A DNA stretch of 50,965 nucleotides, from NCBI GenBank assembly GCA_022844045.1, contig JALHMM010000042.1, positions 1 to 50,965 on the forward strand. Reading direction: 5' to 3'. The notes beneath the pieces were generated by a model. That model had not been told where the DNA came from, did not search any database, and saw only the letters and a program-made list of their open reading frames with translations. Position numbers and translations under genes: made by a program. This document shows positions 8,236 to 16,387 of this stretch, in pieces (within the stretch, counting starts at the first letter, position 1; the number at the start of each line of letters is the position of its first letter). The DNA comes from Reyranellaceae bacterium. Lineage in GTDB: Bacteria; Pseudomonadota; Alphaproteobacteria; Reyranellales; Reyranellaceae.

Positions 8236-8364
8236 ATGCATCGAGCGCTTCTGACCCTGCTGAGCGCGCTTGCGGTTATTGGCGCGCTGGCGATGACGGC
8301 TCCGGCCTCGGCCGGCGAATGCTCGCAGCCACCGCCGCCGCCGTCGTCGCCGCCGAACGCCTGA
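8236..8364 (+). CDS. 42-residue secreted proline-rich peptide
   Basis: The short frame encodes a clear signal peptide (MHRALLTLLSALAVIGALAM, then TAPASA) and a mature tail of about 14 residues, GECSQPPPPPSSPPNA. A Shine-Dalgarno (GGAGG) sits 6 nt before the ATG. The mature part carries one cysteine and a polyproline run. It could be a real micropeptide or the remnant of a larger exported protein. No function is recognised. Confidence 0.45.
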   Translation: MHRALLTLLSALAVIGALAMTAPASAGECSQPPPPPSSPPNA

Positions 8365-8376
8365 GGCGCGGGCGGC

Positions 8377-8799
8377 CTAGCCGCCCTTCTTCTCGAACTT
8401 CAGCGATACGCCGTTCATGCAGTAGCGCTGGCCGGTCGGTCGCGGGCCGTCGGGAAAGACGTGCCCGAGATGGCCGCCGCATTTGGCGCAGTGTACCTCT
8501 GTGCGCGTCATGAAGAAGCTGCGGTCGGTGGTCGTGCCGATGGCGCCGTCCATGGCGTCGTAGAAGCTTGGCCAGCCGGTGCCGCTGTTGAACTTGGTCT
8601 CCGAATCGAACAGCGGGTTGCCGCAGCCGGCGCAAGAGTAGGTGCCGGCGTCGTAGATCTTGTCGAGCGGGCTGGTGCCGGCGCGCTCCGTGGCGTGCTT
8701 GCGCAGCACCGCGAACTGATCGCCGGTGAGAAGCTGGCGCCATTCCGCCTCGGTCTTTTCCACTGGATAGGTGCCGGCCGGCGCGGTCTTGGTCGCCAT
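8377..8799 (-). CDS. msrB: peptide-methionine (R)-S-oxide reductase
   Basis: The 140-residue MsrB has the two zinc-binding CxxC pairs (Cys56/Cys59 in CAGC and Cys104/Cys107 in CAKC), the substrate motif GTGWPSF (73-79), HLGHVFPDGP (110-119) and the catalytic Cys127 in RYCMNGVSL. It repairs methionine-R-sulfoxide in oxidised proteins using thioredoxin. The leader-free N terminus indicates a cytoplasmic form. It is divergent from the radical-SAM gene at 8907. Confidence 0.95.
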   Translation of the reverse strand: MATKTAPAGTYPVEKTEAEWRQLLTGDQFAVLRKHATERAGTSPLDKIYDAGTYSCAGCGNPLFDSETKFNSGTGWPSFYDAMDGAIGTTTDRSFFMTRTEVHCAKCGGHLGHVFPDGPRPTGQRYCMNGVSLKFEKKGG

Positions 8800-8906
8800 C
8801 TCGGGTCTCCTTGTTCTGCCGTCCTGAAGATGGCGCGCCGATCGCCCGTTGGAAAGGGGGCGAGCGGGTTGACCGGCTTCACGATTCGGCGTTTATCCGC
8901 GCCGCA

Positions 8907-9971
8907 ATGTCCGTCCCGGCCAAGACCGCCCGCTCGCTCGACGACCTTGTCGCCGTTGGTGCTCTGCCGCGCGCGAGGGCCGACGATCCTGATCTGCGCG
9001 CGCTCACCGAGCGCTACGCCGTCGCGGTCACGCCGGCCGTGCTGGCGAGCATGCGCAGCGCCGATCCGGCCGCCGATCCGGTGGCCCGGCAGTACATCCC
9101 GACCGCCGACGAGGCGACCACCGCACCCGAGGAGCTCGGCGATCCGATCGGCGATCACGCCTTCTCGCCGGTCAAGGGCATCGTGCATCGCTACCTGGAC
9201 CGGGTGTTGCTGAAGGCGCTGCACGTCTGTCCGGTCTATTGCCGGTTCTGCTTCCGGCGCGAGCAGGTCGGGCCGGGCGGCGAGACGCTCGATGCCGCCG
9301 AGCTGACCCAGGCGCTCGACTACATCCGCGCCCATACCGAGGTGTGGGAGGTGATCCTGACCGGCGGCGATCCCTTGATGCTGGCGCCGCGCCGGCTGGC
9401 CGAGATCGTCGCCGCGCTCGACGCCATACCGCATGTCGGCGTCATCCGCCTGCACAGCCGCGTGCCCGTCGCCGATCCCTCGCGCGTCACGGCGGAACTG
9501 GTCGCCGCGCTGCGTAGCGAGCGCGCCGCCGTCTATGTCGCGCTCCACTGCAACCACGCGCAGGAGCTAACGCCGGATGCGCGTTCGGCGCTGCGCCTGA
9601 TGTCGGACAGCGGCATCCCGCTCCTGTCGCAGACGGTGCTGCTACGCGGCGTCAACGACGATGCGGCGACCCTCGAGGCGCTCTTCCGCGCCCTCGTGCA
9701 GGCCCGGGTCAAGCCGTACTACCTGCACCACCCCGACCTGGCGCGCGGCACCGGCCATTTCCGGCTGTCGATCGCCGAAGGCCAGGCGCTGATGCGTGCG
9801 CTGCGCGGGCGCGTCTCTGGCCTGTGCCAGCCGACCTACGTGCTCGACATCCCCGGCGGCCACGGCAAGGTGCCGGTGGGGCCGTGCTACGTCGATCTGC
9901 CGCAAGGGCAGGTCACCGATCCGAATGGCGGCACGCATCTTTATCCGCCGCCGGCCGAGGACCCCGCATGA
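8907..9971 (+). CDS. lysine 2,3-aminomutase-family radical SAM protein (EpmB-like)
   Basis: A 354-residue protein with the radical SAM cluster motif CPVYCRFC (Cys108, Cys112, Cys115), the SAM-binding LTGGDPLM (151-158), and the PLP/lysine region including HPDLARGTGHFR and DIPGGHGKVPVGP near the C terminus. The family moves the alpha-amino group of lysine to the beta carbon, either on free lysine or, as EpmB, on the lysine later attached to elongation factor P. The length and short N terminus resemble EpmB rather than clostridial aminomutase. No epmA or efp lies in the window. The start MSVPAKTARS is preferred. The stop overlaps the TPR gene start (ATGA). Confidence 0.88.
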   Translation: MSVPAKTARSLDDLVAVGALPRARADDPDLRALTERYAVAVTPAVLASMRSADPAADPVARQYIPTADEATTAPEELGDPIGDHAFSPVKGIVHRYLDRVLLKALHVCPVYCRFCFRREQVGPGGETLDAAELTQALDYIRAHTEVWEVILTGGDPLMLAPRRLAEIVAALDAIPHVGVIRLHSRVPVADPSRVTAELVAALRSERAAVYVALHCNHAQELTPDARSALRLMSDSGIPLLSQTVLLRGVNDDAATLEALFRALVQARVKPYYLHHPDLARGTGHFRLSIAEGQALMRALRGRVSGLCQPTYVLDIPGGHGKVPVGPCYVDLPQGQVTDPNGGTHLYPPPAEDPA

Positions 9972-10915
9972 ACGACCCGTCGCGCGCCGATATCGAAGCG
10001 GCTTTGGCCCGCGAGCCCAACAACGTCGCCATCGTCGCGCGACTGGCGCTGGTCTGCCTGCGCGGCGGCGACATCGCGGCCGCGGCGCCGCTGTTCGAGC
10101 GCATCGTCGCCCAGCGCGCCAGCGATGTCGGCGCGCGTATCAATCTCGCGGGCTGCCTGATGCGCATGGGCCGCGCATCGGACGCGCTGCCGCATATCGC
10201 GCGCGCCGCAAGCCTGGTGCCGACCGACGCCACCATCCGCTCCAACTACGCCCACATCCTGCGCGCCACCGGCCAGAGCGCCGAAGCCCGCAGCGAGGTC
10301 GAAGAGGCGCTGAGCATCGACCCGCGCCTGCCGGCCGCCCTGTCGCTGCGCGCCGAGCTGGCGGCCGCCGAGGGCGACGACATCACGGCGCTGGGCGACC
10401 TCGACACGGCGCTGACGTTGAAGCCCAACGACGCGACCTTGCGCACGCGTCGCGCCGCCATCCGCCTGCGCCGCGGCGACTGGCTGAACGGCCTGGCGGA
10501 GTACGAGGCGCGGCTGGAGATCGCCAGTGCCAAGCCCTACGCGCCCTCGCTGCCGCGCTGGCAGGGCGAGCAGCCGGCCACTGGCCAGCTTGTCCTGGTC
10601 TACGCCGAGCAGGCCGACAACGCCTCGGGCGCGGCCCTCGAGGATCTCAGGATCGTTACGCGCCACGTCAGAGCGCTGGCCGATCTCGGCGTCGTGGTGG
10701 CGCTGCAGGCGCCGGCGTCAGTTCACACCGAGCTGCTGGCGCTGTCGCCGGCGACGGCGCTGATCGAGCGCGGTCCGCTGATCAACGACCTCGCCGCCGC
10801 GGTACCGGTGCGCAGCCTGCCTTTCGCGCTGTCGCTGCGCGACGACGCCTTCACGCCCGCCGTCGAAGCGCTTATCGGCACCATTGCCCGCGACCTGTTC
10901 GCCGGCCGGGCCTGA
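9968..10915 (+). CDS. TPR-repeat protein co-translated with the aminomutase
   Basis: A 315-residue soluble protein with about five tetratricopeptide repeats in residues 1-190 (for example NVAIVARLALVCLRGGDIAA and LPHIARAASLVPTDATIRSN), then a C-terminal region of about 120 residues resembling the glycosyltransferase-like tail often appended to TPR proteins. There is no signal peptide. The ATGA overlap with the aminomutase gene implies translational coupling and a possible partnership. A palindromic repeat follows 10 nt after the stop. No specific function is recognised. Confidence 0.8.
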   Translation: MNDPSRADIEAALAREPNNVAIVARLALVCLRGGDIAAAAPLFERIVAQRASDVGARINLAGCLMRMGRASDALPHIARAASLVPTDATIRSNYAHILRATGQSAEARSEVEEALSIDPRLPAALSLRAELAAAEGDDITALGDLDTALTLKPNDATLRTRRAAIRLRRGDWLNGLAEYEARLEIASAKPYAPSLPRWQGEQPATGQLVLVYAEQADNASGAALEDLRIVTRHVRALADLGVVVALQAPASVHTELLALSPATALIERGPLINDLAAAVPVRSLPFALSLRDDAFTPAVEALIGTIARDLFAGRA

Positions 10916-10925
10916 AAACTCACCC

Positions 10926-10992
10926 TGTCATCCCGAGCACAGCGAGGGATCCAGGCGTTTTCACTGGATTCCTCGCTACGCTCGGAATGACA
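10926..10992. repeat. 67-bp REP-like palindromic element, family 1 copy 1
   Basis: The arms TGTCATCCCGAGCACAGCGA and a near-perfect inverse ending TCGCTACGCTCGGAATGACA enclose GGATCCAGG/TGGATTCC, making one long imperfect hairpin. The same element recurs at 21831-21897 (also 67 bp) and 47402-47488. It lies just downstream of the TPR gene and before the convergent folD stop, so it may act as a transcript end or mRNA stabiliser. Confidence 0.9.
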
Positions 10993-11037
10993 ACGCTGGC
11001 ATGGGGACGACAGGCGTGGGCGCCCGGGGGCGACCGC

Positions 11038-11937
11038 TCAGAGTTTCGCCGGCGGCAGGCCGGCGCGTTGGCGGGCGGCCTGCAGGGTGTTGTGCAGCAG
11101 GCAGGCCACAGTCATCGGCCCGACACCGCCGGGCACCGGGGTGATGGCGCGCGCCACCTCGCGGGCGGCGGCGAAGTCGACATCGCCGATCAGTCTCGAC
11201 TTGCCATCGGGCTGCGCCACGCGATTGATGCCGACGTCGATCACCGTCGCCCCTGATTTGATCCAGTCGCCCTTCACCATCTGCGCGCGACCCACGGCGG
11301 CGACGACGATGTCGGCGCGTCGGCAGATCGCCGCCAGATCGCGGCTCCGGGAATGCGCCATGGTGACGGTGCAGTCCTCGCGCAACAGCAGCTGCGCCAC
11401 CGGCTTGCCGACCAGCACCGAGCGGCCGATCACCAGCGCGTCGGCGCCGGAGAGCGAGCCCAGCGAATCCTTCAACAGCATCAGACAGCCCAGCGGCGTG
11501 CACGACACCGGGAAGTCGAGCGGCTCGCCAGCGCCGATCTGCGACAGGCGGCCGGCATTCATCGGATGCAGTCCGTCGACGTCCTTGTTGGGATCGATAG
11601 CGCGGATCACCTCGGAACTGGCGATGTGCTTGGGCAAAGGCAGTTGCACCAGGATGCCGTGCACGGCGGCATCGGCGTTGAGCGCAGCGATCAGCTTCAG
11701 GAGTTCGGCCTGCGGCGTGGTCTCGGCCAGGCGGTGCTCGAAGCTCGCCATGCCGACCTCGACGCTCTGGCGGCCCTTGCTGCGGACATAGACCTGGCTG
11801 GCCGGGTCCTCGCCCACCAGCACGACGGCGAGGCCAGGTGTCACGCCCTTGGCCGCCTTCAGCTCGGCGACCGCGCCGGCGATACGCTGGCGCAGGCCCT
11901 GGGCATAGGCCTTGCCGTCGATCAAGCTGGCTGTCAT
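11038..11937 (-). CDS. folD: methylenetetrahydrofolate dehydrogenase/cyclohydrolase
   Basis: The 299-residue FolD has the catalytic Lys54 in YVRSKGR, the [12 protein letters not shown] segment, the D-V-D-G-L-H-P block, the NADP-binding [16 protein letters not shown] and the C-terminal signature [16 protein letters not shown]. It interconverts methylene-, methenyl- and formyl-tetrahydrofolate for purine and methionine synthesis. The chosen start [13 protein letters not shown] overlaps the DUF167 stop (ATGA), so it is translated in series with DUF167 and yggT. Confidence 0.96.
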   Translation of the reverse strand: MTASLIDGKAYAQGLRQRIAGAVAELKAAKGVTPGLAVVLVGEDPASQVYVRSKGRQSVEVGMASFEHRLAETTPQAELLKLIAALNADAAVHGILVQLPLPKHIASSEVIRAIDPNKDVDGLHPMNAGRLSQIGAGEPLDFPVSCTPLGCLMLLKDSLGSLSGADALVIGRSVLVGKPVAQLLLREDCTVTMAHSRSRDLAAICRRADIVVAAVGRAQMVKGDWIKSGATVIDVGINRVAQPDGKSRLIGDVDFAAAREVARAITPVPGGVGPMTVACLLHNTLQAARQRAGLPPAKL

Positions 11938-12248
11938 GGCGGGATCTGCCTCCAGGATTCGAGTCTCGCGGCCAGCGCCGGGCAAGCGCTCGCGACGTGG
12001 ATCGTCTTGCGGCGGGCGGTGGCGCCCTGGGTCAGGCTGATGGTTGATTTGGCGACGCCCAGCGCCGTGGCGAGCAGCGCGATCACGGCGGCGTTGGCCT
12101 TGCCGTCCTCGGGCGCGGCGGTGACCGAAACCGATAGCGCCTCGCCGTCGCGATCGGGCACGACACCGTCGATGCCGGCGCGCCTGGCCTGCGGCCGCAC
12201 CTTCAGGCGAAGGCGCACGCCGCCTTCGATCGCAGTCCAGAAGCTCAC
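11934..12248 (-). CDS. DUF167 (YggU-family) protein
   Basis: A 104-residue protein with the DUF167 core [17 protein letters not shown], then [19 protein letters not shown] and KTIHV. The function is unknown; the fold is small and basic. The frame is open far upstream, but a GTG at 12248 overlaps the yggT stop as GTGA and gives the family length, so it is the preferred start. yggT-yggU pairs are conserved widely in proteobacteria, which supports the call. Confidence 0.88.
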   Translation of the reverse strand: MSFWTAIEGGVRLRLKVRPQARRAGIDGVVPDRDGEALSVSVTAAPEDGKANAAVIALLATALGVAKSTISLTQGATARRKTIHVASACPALAARLESWRQIPP

Positions 12249-12550
12249 AACCAGGAAATCGGCTGTCCGTATGAAAGCGGCAGCAGGATCGCGCGGCGAA
12301 CGAAGTAGATGATCAGGATCAGCACCAAAGGCGCCAGATCGATGCCGCCGAAGTTCGGCAGGATGCGGCGAATCGGCCGCAGCAGCGGCTCGGTTATCCG
12401 CAGCATGAACTGCCAGATCATGCCAACGACCTGGTTGCGCGGGTTCAGCACGTTGAACGCCAGCAGCCAGCTCATGATGGCCTGGATGATCAGCAGCCAC
12501 ATGAACAGTTCGAACACGATGTCGATGACGGCCGCCAGCGACGAGATCAC
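12245..12550 (-). CDS. YggT-family inner-membrane protein
   Basis: A 101-residue protein with two hydrophobic hairpins ([20 protein letters not shown] near residues 13-32 and [19 protein letters not shown] near 72-90) separated by the family motif [20 protein letters not shown]. YggT proteins are linked to osmotic shock tolerance and, in some bacteria, cell-division positioning, but the mechanism is not settled. The ATG at 12550 has GGAGG upstream. It heads the yggT-DUF167-folD overlap group. Confidence 0.92.
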   Translation of the reverse strand: MISSLAAVIDIVFELFMWLLIIQAIMSWLLAFNVLNPRNQVVGMIWQFMLRITEPLLRPIRRILPNFGGIDLAPLVLILIIYFVRRAILLPLSYGQPISWL

Positions 12551-12623
12551 GGCATCCTCCTTGTCGGGGGCGCACGCATAGCGGAGGCACGGCGCGACGG
12601 CAAGGCGACGCGGCCGCGCGGTC

Positions 12624-13301
12624 TCAGGCGCGCGCCAGGCTCAGCGTGACGGCCCCGAAACGCAACTCCCTGCTGTTGGTGATCTCGCGGATGCCGTTGA
12701 CCGGCAGCAGGGGTGCACCGTCGATCCAGGTGCCGCCCGGCGTGCCGAGATCCTCGAGGCCGAGGCGGCCGGACAGCACGTGCAGGCGCGCGTGCGGCGC
12801 GCCGACCGAGTCATCGATGACGGTCAGATCCGCCGGCGCCTTGGGCGCGCCGATAGTCAGGAGCGGCCGGCTCTCGTCGAAGGCGAAGCGCAGCGGCGTG
12901 CCGTTGGGCATGGCACCTGAGAGCACCCAAACGGTGGCGGCCGGCGGCGGCAGTCGCTGCGGCGGTGGCGGCAGGGCCTGCGGTGCGGCCGGCCCTGGTG
13001 GCAGCGGTGGCAGCCCCTGCGGCGGCAATAGACCGCCCGGCGGCTGGTAGGCGACGCGTGGCGCGGTCGCGCCATCGCGCGGCCATTGGATGAAGGCGAA
13101 GACCCAGAGCAGGATGATCCAGATGATCGAGCCAACGACCGGGATGATGCCGGCGATGTTGAACAGGCCGAAATAGCCAGGGAATCCGGCCTTCTCCATG
13201 ATCCGCCACGACATCCAGGTGGTCAGCCCGAGGAAGATGATCGGCAGGATAACCGTGAAGAAGTTGCCGGCGAGCAGCGCGGCTAGGCCCGCGGCTTCCA
13301 T
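12624..13301 (-). CDS. membrane-anchored FHA-domain protein
   Basis: A 225-residue protein. Two N-terminal membrane helices (residues about 14-30 and 44-70) are followed by a proline-rich linker (85-120) and a C-terminal FHA-like domain (about 145-222) with GAPHARLHV and DLGTPGGTWIDG, close to the canonical SxxH and NGT positions. FHA domains bind phosphothreonine, so it may recruit a partner to the membrane after Ser/Thr phosphorylation. The start codon overlaps the upstream stop as TAATG, indicating coupling with the 88-residue protein. Confidence 0.75.
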   Translation of the reverse strand: MEAAGLAALLAGNFFTVILPIIFLGLTTWMSWRIMEKAGFPGYFGLFNIAGIIPVVGSIIWIILLWVFAFIQWPRDGATAPRVAYQPPGGLLPPQGLPPLPPGPAAPQALPPPPQRLPPPAATVWVLSGAMPNGTPLRFAFDESRPLLTIGAPKAPADLTVIDDSVGAPHARLHVLSGRLGLEDLGTPGGTWIDGAPLLPVNGIREITNSRELRFGAVTLSLARA

Positions 13302-13567
13302 TAGCGCGCTCCCGGCTGCGGCGGCCGCGGCGTGGCTTCGCCGGCCGGCCAGGTGCCGAAGGCCAGGATGGCGAAGACGATCAGCGTGCCGACGCCCGGG
13401 ATCAGGTGCAGCAGCGACATCGCGCCCGAATAGCCGGCGCGGTTGCAGATGCGCCAGGTCGGGATGATCAGCGCCAGCGCCATGACGACGAGGTAGATGA
13501 TCACACTGAAGACCAGGACAAGCACGCCAGCGCCCAGAACCCAGCCGAGTGCGGTCTTTTCATCCAT
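13301..13567 (-). CDS. small two-helix membrane protein
   Basis: An 88-residue protein with helix 1 VLGAGVLVLVFSVIIYLVVM (10-29) and helix 2 around LIPGVGTLIVFAILAF (56-71), plus the loop PTWRICNRAGYSGAM. This loop and helix pattern also appears in the N-terminal half of the adjacent FHA protein (MSWRIMEKAGFPGYFGLFNI), so the two look like paralogues of one DUF5684/DUF805-like module, one with an added FHA domain. Its stop overlaps the FHA start by 1 nt, and it follows ridA by 14 nt. Confidence 0.75.
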   Translation of the reverse strand: MDEKTALGWVLGAGVLVLVFSVIIYLVVMALALIIPTWRICNRAGYSGAMSLLHLIPGVGTLIVFAILAFGTWPAGEATPRPPQPGAR

Positions 13568-13581
13568 CGCGGCGGCCCTCC

Positions 13582-13962
13582 TCAGGCGAGACAGACGACC
13601 TCGATCTCGACCCGCGCGTCGCGCGGCAGACGCGCCACCTGCACCGTGCTGCGCGCCGGGGCGGGGTCGGCGAAGTAGGTCTGGTAAACCCCGTTCATCG
13701 CCGCGAAGTCGTTCATGTCGGCGAGAAACACCGTGGTCTTGACCGCCTTGCCGAGATCGCTGCCGGCGGCGGCCAGCACCGACTGCAGGTTCTTCAGCAC
13801 TTGGTGCGTCTGCTCCTCGATCGAGGTGCCGGCGAACTGTCCGGTCTTTGGATCGATCGGAATCTGGCCGGAGCAGTAGATGAAGCCACCGGCGGCGATC
13901 GCCTGCGAATAGGGCCCCAACGCGGCGGGGGCGGCGTCGGCCTGGATCTTCTTCTTGCTCAT
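13582..13962 (-). CDS. RidA-family enamine/imine deaminase
   Basis: The 126-residue product has exactly the RidA length. It shows GPYSQAI (16-22), FIYCSGQIP (27-35), the active-site Arg104 in PARSTVQVARLP, and the C-terminal Glu in VEIEVV. RidA hydrolyses reactive 2-aminoacrylate released by PLP enzymes such as threonine/serine dehydratase. The start MSKKKIQADAAP is used instead of upstream codons because it matches family N-termini. It leads the group with the 88-residue and FHA genes. Confidence 0.92.
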   Translation of the reverse strand: MSKKKIQADAAPAALGPYSQAIAAGGFIYCSGQIPIDPKTGQFAGTSIEEQTHQVLKNLQSVLAAAGSDLGKAVKTTVFLADMNDFAAMNGVYQTYFADPAPARSTVQVARLPRDARVEIEVVCLA

Positions 13963-14120
13963 GGCGCTCTCCGGAAGCTGTCGCGGCGCACCCTCGCATG
14001 CCCGCTCGCGGGCCGGCAAGTTGCCGTCCCAAAGGCCTGTTGGACCGGGATTTTCCGTGCCAAAGGTCGCCTTGACTTGTGGGGGTACCGTCACCATTAT
14101 CCGCGCCGTTTTCAGGGCGA

Positions 14121-14196
<76 letters not shown>

Positions 14197-14485
14197 ACCC
14201 GCCCGAAAGCCACACGCGCTGCCCGAACACGCAGCGGTACCGCACAGCAGAAGCGAATAGCGTTCAGCGACGCCTACATCGATTCGTTGTTTGACCCCTC
14301 TTGGCAAAGCTGCAAGCCTCGCGTTGTTCGCGAGGGTTTCAGGGAAGCGGTGACTTCCGGCCTCGCGGCTCAATCAGGGTCGCGATGCCTGGGCCGGGCG
14401 CGCGATCTCAGGGGTGGCGACGCATGGCGCTCTCGGGCGTGGTAGTTGGCGTGCGCGTCCCGACCAGACGGTCCGGGAGCGACGC

Positions 14486-15424
14486 ATGGGACGGCAGATT
14501 GCCCACCGTTTGCTGATATCGATTCCGGCGCTGGTCGGAGTCCTCTTCCTGTGCTTCTGCCTGATGCAGGTCGTGCCGGCGGACCCGGCCATGATCATCG
14601 CCGGGCCCGACGCCAAGAAGGAAACCATCGACGCCATCCGCAAGGATCTCGGCCTCGACCGGCCGATCCCGATCCAGTTCGTCGAATACATCTTCCGTGT
14701 CGTGCAGGGCGATCTTGGCCGCTCGATCATCTCCAACAAGAAGGTGATCGAGGAGCTCGCGCAGACCATCGGGCCGACGGTCGAGCTGATGCTGGGCGCG
14801 ATGCTGCTGGCGGTGCCGATCGGCATGTCGCTGGGCACGCTGGCGGCGGTCAAGCGCGGCAGCATCGTCGATCGCATCATCATGGCCTTCTCGGTCGCCG
14901 GCGTATCGATGCCGGTGTTCTTCATCGGCCTGATCCTGATCCAGTATGTCGGCTTCAAATGGGCGATGCTGCCCTTCACCGGACGCACCGGACCGGTCTG
15001 GGACGGCGGCCTGCCCAGCCTGATCCTGCCGGCGGTGACCTTGGGCGCGGTGCTGATCGGGCCGATCTCGCGGCTCACCCGCACCGCCGTGCTCGAGGTG
15101 CTGGGCGCCGACTTCGTGCGCACGGCGCGCGCCAAGGGCCTGCGCGAGACCGTGGTGATCATCCACCACGCGTTGCGCAACGCGCTGATCCCCGTCGTCA
15201 CCTTGATCGGCCTGCAGGCCGCCTTCCTGCTGGGCGGCGCCGTGGTGACCGAGACCATGTTCGCCTGGCCTGGTGTCGGACGACTGGCGGTGGGCGCGAT
15301 CGTGTCGAGCGACTTCCCGACCGCGCAGGGCGCCATCATGATCCTCGCGATGGCCTTTCTGCTGATCAACCTGATCGTCGACGTGCTCTACGTCTTTCTC
15401 GATCCGAGGGTGCAACGCGGATGA
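14486..15424 (+). CDS. oligopeptide/dipeptide ABC transporter permease (DppB-type)
   Basis: A 312-residue inner-membrane permease with six hydrophobic helices. The first (LLISIPALVGVLFLCFCLMQ) precedes the DppB hallmark VVPADPAM. The EAA loop that docks the ATPase is DFVRTARAKGLRE with downstream HALRNALIPVV, and ETMFAWPGVGRL is a typical late motif. The start MGRQIAHRLL is preferred over an upstream ATG. It opens a six-gene plus-strand transporter set; its stop overlaps the next permease (ATGA). Confidence 0.93.
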   Translation: MGRQIAHRLLISIPALVGVLFLCFCLMQVVPADPAMIIAGPDAKKETIDAIRKDLGLDRPIPIQFVEYIFRVVQGDLGRSIISNKKVIEELAQTIGPTVELMLGAMLLAVPIGMSLGTLAAVKRGSIVDRIIMAFSVAGVSMPVFFIGLILIQYVGFKWAMLPFTGRTGPVWDGGLPSLILPAVTLGAVLIGPISRLTRTAVLEVLGADFVRTARAKGLRETVVIIHHALRNALIPVVTLIGLQAAFLLGGAVVTETMFAWPGVGRLAVGAIVSSDFPTAQGAIMILAMAFLLINLIVDVLYVFLDPRVQRG

Positions 15425-16341
15425 CCGTAGCCACCGCCGCCGAACTCCCGGCCGAACCTGCCGCCAACGCCAGCACGGCGCGCGCCCATGTCATGCGCCG
15501 GCTGCTGCGCGACAAGGTCGCGTTCGGCGCCGCGCTCACGCTCAGCGCGGTCGCGCTGGCGGCGATCTTCGCGCCCTGGGTGGCGCCGCACGATCCCTAC
15601 CTGACCGACCTGTCGAAGGTCATGCAGCCGCCCGACCTGCTCGATCCGGACAGGTGGTCGGCCAAGAGCCCCCGGCACTGGCTCGGCACCGACAATACCG
15701 GTCGCGACATCCTGAGCCGCATCATCTTCGGCGCGCGCAACACGCTGATGATGGGTCTGTGCGGTGTGCTGATCGGCGGCCTGCTGGGCGGCCTGCTCGG
15801 CATCCTCGCCGCCTATTACCGCAAGGCCGACGGCTACATCATGCGCGTGGTCGACATTATGCTCGCCTTCCCGGCGCTGCTGATCGGCCTCGCCTTGGCC
15901 GCGATCTTCGGCGCCGGCTTGACCGCGGTGCTGATCGCCCTTGTCGTCTCCGACATCCCCGGCGTGGCCCGTGTCGCGCGCGGCTCGGCGATGGGCGTGA
16001 TGGGCCAGGAGTACATGGAAGCCGGTCGCGCCGTGGGCGTGTCCGACTTCACCCTGATCTGGCGCTACCTGACCTTGAACTGCATCTCCACCATCTTCGT
16101 CTATCTCACGCTGCGCTTCGGCCAGACCATCCTGATCGGCTCGGCGCTGGGCTTCCTCGGCATGGGCGCGCAACCGCCCACGGCCGAGCTCGGCATGATG
16201 GCCGCCCAGGGCCGCGACTTCCTGTTCATGGCGCCGCACATCGCCACCATCCCCAGCCTGGCGATCTTCGTCATCGTGCTGGCGGCCAACCTGCTGGGCG
16301 ACGCATTGCGCGACGTGCTCGATCCGAGGCTGCAGACCTGA
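15421..16341 (+). CDS. oligopeptide/dipeptide ABC transporter permease (DppC-type)
   Basis: A 306-residue permease. A short cytoplasmic tail and first helix are followed by the DppC motif HWLGTDNTGRDILSRIIFGA (about 80-99), further helices, and the EAA loop QEYMEAGRAVGVSDFTLIWR. The C terminus LLGDALRDVLDPRLQT is standard for this subunit. It pairs with the DppB-type protein through a 4-nt overlap to form the membrane channel. Between helices 1 and 2 a longer periplasmic stretch (PPDLLDPDRWSAKSP) is a modest insertion. Confidence 0.93.
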   Translation: MTVATAAELPAEPAANASTARAHVMRRLLRDKVAFGAALTLSAVALAAIFAPWVAPHDPYLTDLSKVMQPPDLLDPDRWSAKSPRHWLGTDNTGRDILSRIIFGARNTLMMGLCGVLIGGLLGGLLGILAAYYRKADGYIMRVVDIMLAFPALLIGLALAAIFGAGLTAVLIALVVSDIPGVARVARGSAMGVMGQEYMEAGRAVGVSDFTLIWRYLTLNCISTIFVYLTLRFGQTILIGSALGFLGMGAQPPTAELGMMAAQGRDFLFMAPHIATIPSLAIFVIVLAANLLGDALRDVLDPRLQT

Positions 16342-16387
16342 GCTTGAGGAGCGTTCGACCAACAAGAAAAATCCGGGGAGGATCCAG

